A DNA stretch of 64,000 nt, from NCBI GenBank assembly GCA_963825505.1, contig CAWGTL010000008.1, positions 186,001-250,000 on the forward strand, read 5' to 3'. Below are positions 8,666 through 16,315 of the stretch, piece by piece; the first letter of the stretch is position 1; each line of letters starts with the position of its first letter. Source of the stretch: JBBQSN01 sp963825505 (lineage in GTDB: Bacteria; Actinomycetota; Actinomycetes; Actinomycetales; CAWJMD01). Below the pieces are notes generated by a model. The model saw only the letters and a program-made list of their open reading frames with translations. It made no database searches and was not told where the DNA came from. A program made the position numbers and the translations under genes.

Positions 8666-8849
8666 GGTTCCGAGGGTGTCACGACCCGGCGCTCGCGGCC
8701 CGTCACGCCGCCCCCGACCCGCCTCCCGTCCGTACCAGCCGGCCGAGGACGTCGGCGAGCGTCTCGACCCGACCGGCAGAGGTCGTGGACGTCAGGGTGA
8801 CCTGAGCGCCATCGCTCTGCGCAGCGACGCTGGTGCTGACCCGAGGCGA

Positions 8850-9521
8850 TCAGACCGCGCGGGCGAACGCGGAGACCGCCGCCTCGACGGGGTCGTCACC
8901 CGACACCAGACCGACGACGAGACCCGCCGACCGCGGTTCCTCGAGCAGGGCGGCGACGACAGCCGCGACGTCGGCCCGCGGCACCGAGCCGTCCTCCGCG
9001 CCGGGCTCGAGCCGGACGCGGCCGGTCGGCGGGTCGTCTGTCAGGTGGCCAGGTCGCAGCACGGTCCACTCGAGCTCGGTGGCGCGCACCGCGTCCTCCG
9101 CGGCGAGCTTGGCACGCAGGTAGGTCGTGAAGACCTCCTCGTCGTGCTCGACGGCCCGGCCGCGCACCGACTCGACGCCGGCGGAGGAGATCAGCACGTA
9201 GCGGTGGGCGTGGGCCCGCCGGGCTGCCTCGGCCAGGAGCACCGCGGCGCCGTGGTCGACGGTGCTCTTGCGCTCCGCGCCGCTGCCCGGGCCCGCGCCC
9301 GCTGCGAACACCACGGCGTCGCAGCCGTCGATCACGGCCAGGACGTCGTCGGTGTGCGTGGTCTCCAGGTCGCACACGACCGCGCCCGCGCCGGACGCCT
9401 CGACGTCGGCGAGGTGATCGGGGTTGCGGACCAGACCGACCACCTCGTGACCGGCGTCCGCGAGGATCCGGTTGAGCAGCAGGGCGATCTGTCCATGGGC
9501 TCCGGCGACGGCGATGCGCAT
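8850..9521 (-). CDS. NAD(P)-binding epimerase-like protein (atypical SDR)
   Basis: Rossmann-fold protein of 223 aa. The dinucleotide motif is at the N-terminus (MRIAVAGAHGQIALLL), followed by DGCDAVVFAAGAGPGS and YVLISSAGVES, as in NAD(P)H-binding proteins of the NmrA/YwnB-like atypical SDR group. A typical YxxxK catalytic pair is only hinted at (TTYLRAKLAAED). I chose the ATG at 9521 because the Rossmann motif normally starts within a few residues of the N-terminus; the frame stays open upstream without coding features. Likely cytoplasmic; substrate unknown. The frame continues open for about 47 codons past the stop (see findings). Confidence 0.85.
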   Translation of the reverse strand: MRIAVAGAHGQIALLLNRILADAGHEVVGLVRNPDHLADVEASGAGAVVCDLETTHTDDVLAVIDGCDAVVFAAGAGPGSGAERKSTVDHGAAVLLAEAARRAHAHRYVLISSAGVESVRGRAVEHDEEVFTTYLRAKLAAEDAVRATELEWTVLRPGHLTDDPPTGRVRLEPGAEDGSVPRADVAAVVAALLEEPRSAGLVVGLVSGDDPVEAAVSAFARAV

Positions 9522-9702
9522 CACCCGATCCTTCACCCGCGGTCCGACCGCCGCCATTCGGGCAGTGACCTCCTCCGGGCACGACCCACGAGGGTCATGT
9601 GCCCGACCCCCGCACGCGGTAGCGTCGGTGCTCCTCCCGGACGGCGCTCGTCGCCGGCGCCGTGACGGGGCCGGGTCACGCGGCGACGCCAGGGGAGGTC
9701 CC

Positions 9703-10104
9703 ATGTCCGTCCAGGCCACCCAGCAGGTGATGGACCGCTACTGGAGCGGGGAGCACGACGACACCGAGGTGATGGCCGAGGACGTGGTCTTCACCGTGAT
9801 GGCGTCCGGCGAGTCGTTCCGCGGCCGCGCCGCGGTGATGACCATGCTCGACACGTACTACCGCACGGCCTTCGAGGCCACGGCCGAGCCGCGGACGGCG
9901 ATCGTGGGTGACGGCCACGCGATGATCGAGGTGACCTTCGCCGGCAAGCACGTCGGCGACTTCATGGGGATCCCCGCCACCGGCAAGGACGTCCGCGTCC
10001 CGCTCTGCGTGGTCTACGACGTCGACGACGGTGCGATCTCGGCCGGCCGGGTCTACTTCGAGGTGCCGGTGCTCCTGGAGCAGCTCGGCGTCACCCCCGC
10101 CTGA
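9703..10104 (+). CDS. NTF2/SnoaL-like protein
   Basis: Small cytoplasmic protein of 133 aa with the SnoaL/NTF2 cone-fold pattern: N-terminal helix (QQVMDRYWSGEHDDTEVM), FRGRAAVMTMLDTYYRTAF, then strands ending GRVYFEVPVLLEQLG. A good AGGGGAGG ribosome site precedes the ATG at 9703. The family contains isomerases, hydrolases and non-enzymatic binders; nothing here decides. It ends at a strong bidirectional terminator shared with the convergent TIM-barrel gene. Confidence 0.85.
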   Translation: MSVQATQQVMDRYWSGEHDDTEVMAEDVVFTVMASGESFRGRAAVMTMLDTYYRTAFEATAEPRTAIVGDGHAMIEVTFAGKHVGDFMGIPATGKDVRVPLCVVYDVDDGAISAGRVYFEVPVLLEQLGVTPA

Positions 10105-10134
10105 GAGGCTCCCTGGGACGCGAGCGCGGACGCA

Positions 10135-10168
10135 CCGCTGCCCCGGACGGTGCGGTCCGGGGCAGCGG
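10135..10168. terminator. Bidirectional terminator hairpin between convergent genes
   Basis: Perfect 14-bp stem (10135-10148 with 10155-10168, arms CCGCTGCCCCGGAC and its complement) around a 6-nt loop, centred between the stops of the NTF2-like gene and the TIM-barrel gene. It lacks a long T tract, as usual in GC-rich actinobacteria. Confidence 0.8.
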
Positions 10169-10204
10169 CTCCGAGGGGATCGGGCGGAGCGGACGGGTCG
10201 GAGG

Positions 10205-11167
10205 TCAGAACCTCAGCCGACGCAGGTAGTCGTAGCCCACCTCGGCCGTCTGCAGCGGCGTCACGTCCGGGGTGTCGTTCTCGACGATGTACTCGCGCAC
10301 GGTGTGCGCGGCGAAGATCCGGGCGAAGTCGATCGTCCCGGTGCCGAGGTCGCCCATGTCGCCAGGGGTGGCGCTGTCGTCCGCGTGCCGGTCCTTGACG
10401 TGGTACTGCAGCACCTTCTGCGGTGCGTCGTGGATGACGTCGATCGCGAACTGGACCGGGTCGGCCGCACCGACCCCGACACCACCGGTGACGGCCCAGT
10501 ACAGGTCGACCTCGAGGTGCACCAGGCGGGGGTCGAGGGTCTCGGTGAGGATCTGCCACGGCGTGGAGCCGTCGGCGAACTCGGTCGTGAACTCGTGGGC
10601 GTGGTTGTGGTAGCCGTACTTGAGTCCGTACCTCTTCGCCAGCGCGGCCTCGGCGTTCATCTGCTCGGCCCAGGTGCGCCACTGGTCAGCGCTGTCGGAG
10701 CTGAGGTACGGCACCACGATGTACTCGTGGCCGAGGGTCGCCGCGTCCTGCAGCTTCGTGGCCAGCCCGGTGGCGTCCTCCGAGATGCCCACGTGGCTCG
10801 ACGTCGGCGAGATGCCCTGCCGGCGAAGGAAGTTCGCCACCGTCTTCGCCGACTGGCCGTACAGGCCGGCGAGCTCGACCCGCGGGTACCCGACGTCGGC
10901 GAGGTGCCGCAGCACCTTGCGCGCCGAGTCCCAGTCGGTCATGGCGTCGCGCAGCGTGTACAGCTGGATGCTGATCAGCCCGCGGGGCACCCGGCGACCG
11001 GTGCCGGCCGCCGCCGCTCCGCCGGCGGTGGCGGGCAGGGCGCTCCCTCCGACGACGGCAGCGCCGGCGCCGAGGGCGAGCATGCCGCGCAGGAAGGTGC
11101 GCCGATCGGCACCTCTGTCATCGAGGGAGCGCAGCAGTGGCGCCGCGCCGTCGTGTCCGAAGCACAT
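10205..11167 (-). CDS. Tat-exported sugar phosphate isomerase/epimerase-like TIM-barrel protein
   Basis: Protein of 320 aa with an unusual N-terminus for this family: a twin-arginine signal (ADRRTFLRGMLALGAG, then AAVVGGSALPATA) near residue 21, so it is probably folded in the cytoplasm and exported. The mature part is an AP-endonuclease-2-type TIM barrel with metal-ligand-type stretches LEVDLYWAV and YHVKDRHADD, plus GYHNHAHEF. Substrate is probably a sugar or inositol derivative (family knowledge). It follows the secreted dehydrogenase gene by 30 bp on the same strand, so both may act on the same extracellular sugar. Confidence 0.88.
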   Translation of the reverse strand: MCFGHDGAAPLLRSLDDRGADRRTFLRGMLALGAGAAVVGGSALPATAGGAAAAGTGRRVPRGLISIQLYTLRDAMTDWDSARKVLRHLADVGYPRVELAGLYGQSAKTVANFLRRQGISPTSSHVGISEDATGLATKLQDAATLGHEYIVVPYLSSDSADQWRTWAEQMNAEAALAKRYGLKYGYHNHAHEFTTEFADGSTPWQILTETLDPRLVHLEVDLYWAVTGGVGVGAADPVQFAIDVIHDAPQKVLQYHVKDRHADDSATPGDMGDLGTGTIDFARIFAAHTVREYIVENDTPDVTPLQTAEVGYDYLRRLRF

Positions 11168-11197
11168 GTCGTGTGGTTCCTCTCGTCTGGATGGGGT

Positions 11198-13354
11198 TCA
11201 GGAGGTGGGGACGAGGACGACCTCGTCCGTCCCGGTGAGCGGCACCCCCGCGTCGCCGCCGTCGTCGGTGTAGTTCGCCACGAACACACCGCGCAGCTCG
11301 TCCTCACCCGGGTCGTGCCCGCCCGGCAGGGTCGTGGTGATGGTTCCCGAGCACCCGGACGCGGTGGTCTGCGGGTGGCCGTGCTCGTCGTGGCCGAGGA
11401 CGTAGGTGACGGTGACCCGTGAGCAGTCCACCGGCTGGTCGTCGGTGACGGCGACCTCGAACGGCACGGCGTCACCGAACGAGAAGGTCTGTCCCGTCAC
11501 GGGTGTCACGAACGACACCACGGGGACCTCGTTGCCGACGACGACCGTGACGTCCGCGTTGGCGAACCGGCCGCGGTTCTTGCCGCCTTCGTCGGTGACC
11601 TTGAGGTTGGCGCGGTACTCACCGCCCTGCTCGTAGACCCAGATCGGGTTCTTCGCACGTGAGTCGATCCGGCCGTCGGAGTCGAAGTCCCACGCGTACT
11701 TCAGTCGGTCGCCCTCGGGGTCCGTGGTGCCGGCGCTGGAGAACCGGACGGTGAGGGGTGCCGAGCCGACCACCGGGTCCGCGGTGATCTTCGGGATGGG
11801 AGAGCGGTTGCCACCGACGCCCACGAAGTCGATCCGCGACAGCTGTGCATCCGGGTTCTCGGCGAAGTAGCCGTCGCCGTACTCCAGCACGTACAGCGCG
11901 CCGTTCGGGCCGAACTCCATGTCCATCGGGTTGTCGGTCACCAGCGAGGCGACGACGTCCTCGATCGCGGTCAGGTGGTTGTCCTCGTCGAGCGAGAGGC
12001 CCTTCACCCAGTCGCGGGTCCACTCGTAGAACATCGCCTTGTCGTCGTAGTACTCCGGCCAGGCGACGGGCGTCTTCCCGCGAGAGGCCTTGGCGCTGTG
12101 GTGGTAGGCGGGTCCGGCCATCGGGCCGATGCCCCCGGTGCCGAGCTCGGGGAACTCCGACGAGGCGCCGTAGGTGTACCAGATCTGCGGCTGCTCGACG
12201 GGCGGCAGCTGCGTCAGACCCGTGTTGCGCGGCGACTCGTTCACCGGTGCCGCGCAGTCGAACTCCTCACCGGAGGTGCTGGTGGCGAAGTCGAAGTCGA
12301 CGTAGGGCAGCTCGGCGGTGGCGCAGTACGGCCAGCCGTAGTTGCCGGGCTCGGTGGCCGAGAACCACTTGCCGTGGCCGGCCGGACCGCGGTCGGGGTC
12401 GGCGGAGTTCGCGTCGGGGGAGTAGTCGGCGACGAACAGCCGGCTCGTCTCGCGGTCGAGCTCGATCCGGAACGGGTTGCGCAGACCCATCAGGTAGATC
12501 TCGGCGCGCGTCCCCGCCGTGCCGGGGGTGAACAGGTTGCCCCTCGGCACGGAGTACCCGCCGCCGGCGCGCGGCTTCACCCGCAGCACCTTGCCGCGAA
12601 GGTCGTTGGTGTTCGCCGCGCTGCGCTGGGCGTCGAAGGCCGGGTTGCGGTCGGCCCGCTCGTCGATCGGCACGTAGCCGTCGGACTCGAACGGGTTGGA
12701 GTCGTCACCGGTCGACAGGTACAGGTTGCCGGCGGCGTCGAAGACGATGTCGCCGCCCACGTGGCAGCAGATGCCGCGGTCGACCGGCACCTGGAGGATC
12801 TTCTCCTCCGTGCTGGTGTCGATGCTGTCGCGCACCAGCTTGAACCGCGAGAGCTGGATGACGCCCTCGAACGGGGCGAAGTCGGCCGCGGTGCCGGTGA
12901 ACGGCGCGTCGCCCTCGTTCACCAACGGCGTCAGCGGGTCGTCGACCGGAGTGCCCTGCGGGGGCGAGTAGTACAGGTAGACCCAGCGGTTCTTGGTGCC
13001 GAAGCCGGGGTCGACCGCGATGCTCTGCAGCCCCTCCTCGTCGTGCTGGTACACCTCGATCGACCCGGCGCGGGTGTTGAGGCCCTTGGCGGGGTCGTTC
13101 AGCCAGATGTCGCCGGACCGCGTGGTGTGCAGCACCCGGCCGTCGGGCAGCACGGCGAGGTCGATCGGCTCACCGGGGGTGTCGTTGAGGGTGACCTTCT
13201 GGAACCCCACGTCCGCCGGCGGCGCACCGTCCGCAGGGTCCGGCGGGGTGTGGCCCGGGTGGGCCGAGGCGGGAGCCGCCACCACCAGACCCAGGGCCAG
13301 GGCGACGGCCCCGATCATCGCTCCCGCTGCAGATCCGAGCTGTCGCTTCGTCAT
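11198..13354 (-). CDS. Secreted PQQ-type glucose/sorbosone dehydrogenase with PKD domain
   Basis: Secreted protein of 718 aa. A signal peptide (GAVALALGLVVAAPASA) is followed by a six-bladed glucose/sorbosone-dehydrogenase propeller (about residues 50-470; GLQSIAVDPGFGTKNRWVYL, GNLYLSTGDDSNPFE, GLRNPFRIELD). A PKD domain follows (about 490-580; SAPLTVRFSSAGTTDPEGD, YAWDFDSDG), then a C-terminal beta domain. Role: oxidation or binding of extracellular sugars; whether PQQ is used cannot be read. It is the first gene of a two-gene unit with the Tat-exported TIM-barrel protein. A vegetative promoter with an overlapping inverted repeat lies just upstream, suggesting repression. Confidence 0.9.
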   Translation of the reverse strand: MTKRQLGSAAGAMIGAVALALGLVVAAPASAHPGHTPPDPADGAPPADVGFQKVTLNDTPGEPIDLAVLPDGRVLHTTRSGDIWLNDPAKGLNTRAGSIEVYQHDEEGLQSIAVDPGFGTKNRWVYLYYSPPQGTPVDDPLTPLVNEGDAPFTGTAADFAPFEGVIQLSRFKLVRDSIDTSTEEKILQVPVDRGICCHVGGDIVFDAAGNLYLSTGDDSNPFESDGYVPIDERADRNPAFDAQRSAANTNDLRGKVLRVKPRAGGGYSVPRGNLFTPGTAGTRAEIYLMGLRNPFRIELDRETSRLFVADYSPDANSADPDRGPAGHGKWFSATEPGNYGWPYCATAELPYVDFDFATSTSGEEFDCAAPVNESPRNTGLTQLPPVEQPQIWYTYGASSEFPELGTGGIGPMAGPAYHHSAKASRGKTPVAWPEYYDDKAMFYEWTRDWVKGLSLDEDNHLTAIEDVVASLVTDNPMDMEFGPNGALYVLEYGDGYFAENPDAQLSRIDFVGVGGNRSPIPKITADPVVGSAPLTVRFSSAGTTDPEGDRLKYAWDFDSDGRIDSRAKNPIWVYEQGGEYRANLKVTDEGGKNRGRFANADVTVVVGNEVPVVSFVTPVTGQTFSFGDAVPFEVAVTDDQPVDCSRVTVTYVLGHDEHGHPQTTASGCSGTITTTLPGGHDPGEDELRGVFVANYTDDGGDAGVPLTGTDEVVLVPTS

Positions 13355-13399
13355 CGTCGTGCCTCCGGGCCGTGTCGTCGTCGACGTGCCAACAGGGCG

Positions 13400-13450
13400 A
13401 AACTACGGAGGACGACCAAAAGGGGTCAAGGGTTCAGACCACCTTTTGTC
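13400..13450 (-). promoter_or_regulatory. Promoter and putative operator of the sugar-dehydrogenase operon
   Basis: Minus strand: -35 TTGACC (13429-13424), 18-bp spacer, -10 TAGTTT (13405-13400), about 45 bp before the start codon. An imperfect inverted repeat, GACCAAAAGGGGT (13414-13426) and GACCACCTTTTGTC (13437-13450), brackets the -35, the place where a repressor such as a LacI- or ROK-type sugar regulator would act. The regulator is not in the window. Confidence 0.55.
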
Positions 13451-13506
13451 TAGCAATCGGCAGAAGACGTACGAGTTGAAGGCAACGGGGGCATCCGGGC
13501 ACGACG

Positions 13507-13537
13507 AAGCCCCTCGAGCTCATACCTCGAGGGGCTT
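13507..13537 (-). terminator. Strong hairpin, probable terminator
   Basis: Perfect 12-bp stem (arms AAGCCCCTCGAG and CTCGAGGGGCTT, 13507-13518 with 13526-13537) with a 7-nt loop. It could end a minus-strand transcript, either a read-through from the gene at 13785 or a separate non-coding RNA, before the dehydrogenase promoter. Confidence 0.65.
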
Positions 13538-13698
13538 GCACCATGTGTACGCGGACGCGGCAGGCAGGTGGGGGAGACACGCCGCACGCGTGCCGTGCAC
13601 AGCGGGGGCTCGTGTGCGCCGGGCCGGGAGCGCCTCTCGGCGCGGGGCCGCTCGGAGCGGCTTCAGGTGGAGCCCGGGGCTACCGCGGCCCGGCGCAC
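13507..13698 (-). ncRNA. Candidate structured non-coding RNA
   Basis: No protein-like frame is visible between the gene ending at 13785 and the hairpin at 13507-13537. Read on the minus strand, a 13-bp perfect long-range stem closes the region (13698-13686 with 13626-13614). Inside it are a GCCGCT/AGCGGC hairpin, a GGUAGCC/GGCU-containing stem, and GCGCC-GAGA-GGCGC with a GNRA tetraloop. An ECF-type promoter (GGGAAC, 18 bp, GTT; 13734-13708) would start transcription at the first stem base. Existence and strand of the RNA are inferred, not shown. Confidence 0.35.
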
Positions 13699-13784
13699 GC
13701 CCAGGATAACGGGGCCGACGCCCGAGGTGTTCCCTTCGGACCGACTCGCCCGGCCTGGCCGCTCCCGGTCCGGCCGCAGCCCGG

Positions 13785-14414
13785 TCAGGACTCCTGCAGG
13801 TGCCCGTCCCGCCACGCCCGTGCGGCGGCCTCGAGCTGCTCGGCCGTGCGCACGAGGCGGGCCGCGCTGCGGGTGGGGTCGGGTTCGTCGTCGACGACGT
13901 GGTCGGCCAGGTGCGCTCGCCCGACCGCGACCACACGGGCGAACGCGGCGGCACGTTCCAGCGCGACGGCGAAGTCCCCGGTGTACACGCCGGTCAGCAC
14001 CGCGTCGGCCATCTGACGCACCTGCTCCGGCCCGGGCGGGTCGGCCACGCCGGCCACCACCTCGTGCACGGGGGCGCAGCGGCGTCCGTCGTGGAACTCG
14101 CGGGACGCGGCGACCGGGTCGCGGTGCACCCAGTCGCGCAGCGCGTACAGCCGCCACAGCGCACCGGGCAGCGACTCGGGCGGCGCGTCGGACCACAGCT
14201 GGGCGAGCAGATCGAGCCCGTGGTCGTCGGTGAGGGCCAGCAGCCGACGCACGGTCTCGGGGTCGTCGCGCTCGCGCGCGCCGAGGACGAGCAGGCGGGC
14301 GGTGCCGTGCGCGGCCTCCTGGCGCTCGCGCGGCTCGAGGCCGTCCGGGCGGGTGTCCATGGCGGCCGGCCCCAGCAGGGTCGGGCGGTGGTAGCGCCGG
14401 GAGGAGGACGTCAC
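13785..14414 (-). CDS. Conserved actinobacterial protein of unknown function
   Basis: Soluble protein of 209 aa starting at GTG 14414. Recognisable stretches are RRYHRPTLLGPAAMDTRPDG at the N-terminus, SDAPPESLPGALWRLYALRDWV in the middle (written in two parts: SDAPPESLPGALW and RLYALRDWV), and DFAVALERAAAFARVVAVGR near the end. It looks mainly helical, with no signal, membrane segment or known catalytic motif. I recall similar unnamed proteins in other actinobacteria but no function. A perfect 17-bp palindrome (GAGGACGT, C, ACGTCCTC; 14404-14420) covers the start codon and could be an RNA hairpin that controls translation. The upstream unknown gene ends 31 bp before it. Confidence 0.75.
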   Translation of the reverse strand: MTSSSRRYHRPTLLGPAAMDTRPDGLEPRERQEAAHGTARLLVLGARERDDPETVRRLLALTDDHGLDLLAQLWSDAPPESLPGALWRLYALRDWVHRDPVAASREFHDGRRCAPVHEVVAGVADPPGPEQVRQMADAVLTGVYTGDFAVALERAAAFARVVAVGRAHLADHVVDDEPDPTRSAARLVRTAEQLEAAARAWRDGHLQES

Positions 14415-14445
14415 GTCCTCATCCTGGCACCGGGTGGTGGCGCTG

Positions 14446-14874
14446 TCAGAACCGGACGACCGGCGGCGCGGGCCGCAGGTTCGCCCGCGGGCAGGCCGCC
14501 AGGTCGAGCCCGCCGAGAGCCAGCGCCTCGTTGCAGAGCGACTCGACGGTCCAGCCGTGCTCGGCGCCCAGGCGGGTGACGGTGACGCGGTAGATGGTGA
14601 TCTCGTAGCGCGACGGCGTGCCGTACGCGACCTCGATCGAGCCGATCAGCTCGGCGCCCGTGAGGTTCTGGGGGCCGTTCCAGGAGCGGTCCCACCGGCT
14701 CCACAGGTTCGGCTTGCTCTGCCAGGCGCCGCCGTTGCGGACGTCCAGCATCGCCAGCTCGACCAGGATCGAGCGGGCGGCCTCCTCCGGCACGATGGCC
14801 GCAGGTCGGATGATCTCGGTGACCGTGCCCTCGCTGTAGGCCTCGGACATCAACAGGTCGGCGTCGTCCAACAC
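14446..14874 (-). CDS. Protein of unknown function
   Basis: A 142-aa frame from GTG 14874, chosen because GGAG lies about 10 bases upstream; longer in-frame starts have no coding character. It reads VLDDADLLMSEAYSEGTVTE, then NGGAWQSKPNLWSRWDRSW, then SRYEITIYRVTVTRLGAEHGW. It contains alternating hydrophobic strands, suggesting an alpha/beta or beta protein in the cytoplasm. It probably forms a two-gene unit with the next unknown gene. No function assigned. Confidence 0.65.
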   Translation of the reverse strand: MLDDADLLMSEAYSEGTVTEIIRPAAIVPEEAARSILVELAMLDVRNGGAWQSKPNLWSRWDRSWNGPQNLTGAELIGSIEVAYGTPSRYEITIYRVTVTRLGAEHGWTVESLCNEALALGGLDLAACPRANLRPAPPVVRF

Positions 14875-15021
14875 GGGTGCCCTCGCTCCGTTCGGTGGGT
14901 GGTGCCTCCCGGGCAGGTCGATCACCCGGGTCCCGGACTCCATCGGCCGATCCGAGCCCGTGCTTGAGCCCGGAGGAGTGACGGCCACCCGGCGCCGACG
15001 ATCACGACACGCCAGAACGGT

Positions 15022-15037
15022 GGTCACCCACGTGACC
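15022..15037. promoter_or_regulatory. Inverted repeat in divergent intergenic region
   Basis: GGTCAC (15022-15027) and GTGACC (15032-15037) with a 4-bp spacer lie between two divergent genes (unknown protein at 14874 and DUF3145 at 15158). The size suits a dimeric regulator, but no partner is known. Confidence 0.3.
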
Positions 15038-15157
15038 CGTGGGGCATGATGGTGCCTGCGCGACGCGCGTGCCGGAACTGGCTGGAGTGGCCGACGACAC
15101 CGCTGGTGCTGACGAGGTCCGTGGGGAAGACGTACCTCGAGTCACCAGGAGGTCGGT

Positions 15158-15661
15158 ATGTCTGCTCCCCAGACCCGGGGCGTGCTGTTCGTGCACTCGG
15201 CGCCGCGCGCGCTGTGCCCGCACGTCGAGTGGGCCGCCGGCGGCGTCCTCGGCGTGCGCGTCAGCCTGGACTGGACCGCGCAGCCGGTCGCTCCCGGCAT
15301 GTTCCGTGCCGAGCTGTCCTGGCAGGCCGCGGCCGGCACCGCCGCCACCCTGACCTCCGCCCTGCGCGGCTGGGCGCACCTGCGGTACGAGGTGACCGAG
15401 GAGCCGAGCCGGGGCGTCGACGGCGGCCGCTGGATGCACACCCCCGACCTCGGCATCTTCCACGCCGTCACCGACGTGCACGGCAACGTCATGGTCCCCG
15501 AGGACCGGATCCGTGCGGCGGTCGAGGCCGGCGCCGGCGACCCGACGATCCTGCGGCACGAGCTCGACCTCGCCCTCGGCGCTTCCTGGGACGACGAGCT
15601 CGAGCCGTTCCGGTACGCCGGCGAGGGCGCACCGGTCCGCTGGTTGCACCGCGTCGGCTGA
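15158..15661 (+). CDS. DUF3145 family protein
   Basis: 167-aa protein matching the actinobacterial DUF3145 family: RGVLFVHSAPRALCPHVEWA at the N-terminus, then SLDWTAQPVAPGMFRAELSW and WMHTPDLGIFHAVTDVHGNV. The family is routinely found beside the fatty-acid synthesis genes, as here, but its role is not established; a link to lipid metabolism is inferred only from position. It runs towards the frameshifted gene and fabF. The ATG follows an AGGAGG site at 15149-15154. Confidence 0.88.
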   Translation: MSAPQTRGVLFVHSAPRALCPHVEWAAGGVLGVRVSLDWTAQPVAPGMFRAELSWQAAAGTAATLTSALRGWAHLRYEVTEEPSRGVDGGRWMHTPDLGIFHAVTDVHGNVMVPEDRIRAAVEAGAGDPTILRHELDLALGASWDDELEPFRYAGEGAPVRWLHRVG

Positions 15662-15665
15662 GGCC

Positions 15666-16299
15666 TCATACCCCCGCGGACGGGTGCAGCAGCGGGACGA
15701 AGCCGTTGGCCAGCGCCAGCACCGACGTCGGAGGCGTCAGCACCGCGACCTGGCCGCGCGGCCGCGCCACCGGTGAGTGCCAGCCGCCGAACCCGAACGC
15801 CAGGGACCGCGCGTCCAGCAGCACGCGCGACGTCCCGTCCTGGAGGTGCACGGTGCCGTCGGGGAGGTCTCGCGCCGGCGCCTCCCAGGTGATCCGGTCG
15901 CGCGCCCGGTCGAGACCGCGGCCGCGGCGCAGACGTTCGGCCGCCAGCAGCGCGTCCAGCGCGGTCGAGCCGAGCGGACGCTCCTGCCGCAGCCCCCGGG
16001 TCACGCCGGCGCGGTAGGCGCAGGTACTCCTCCCGCCGGCACTGCCCGCACGGGCGGTGGCCGGCCGCCAGGGCGGAGGCGTCGTCGAGGTGGAACAAGG
16101 GCGTCCAGCGGTGCGGCCGCGCCAGCGGGTGCCGCCGGCCGCGGTACTCCAGCACGCAGCTGATCCAGAGCCGGCCGTGGTGGTGGCGCACCACCTGCTC
16201 GTCGTCGTCGACGACGCACCCGCGGTTGCCCGTCAGCAGCCCGCGCTCCGGGACGGCCCGCAGGTCGCCGAACGGGTCGACCCGGTTGCGCCGCGGCAC
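15666..16299 (-). pseudogene. Conserved actinobacterial protein interrupted by a frameshift
   Basis: The 5' part (GTG 16299) reads NRVDPFGDLRAVPERGLLTG, GRLWISCVLEYRGRRHPLA and ALAAGHRPCGQCRREEYL, the start of a conserved protein with a CxxC pair. Near 16010-16016 the frame is lost. The remaining 3' part continues in another frame as YRAGVTRGLRQERPLGSTAL, ending FVPLLHPSAGV at 15666. One extra or two missing bases after GAGTACCTG explain this. The intact protein would be about 210 aa. Either a recent pseudogene or a sequencing error; the downstream half keeps good codon use, so the lesion is recent. It lies 16 bp after fabF on the same strand. Confidence 0.75.
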
Positions 16300-16315
16300 G
16301 GGACGGCCCGTCGGG

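Noticed and set aside
13540..13700. Cobalamin riboswitch or SRP RNA as identity of the structured region
   Set aside because: A CCCCCGC stretch is present but no B12-box or other core; the SRP tetraloop/asymmetric-loop sequence is also absent.
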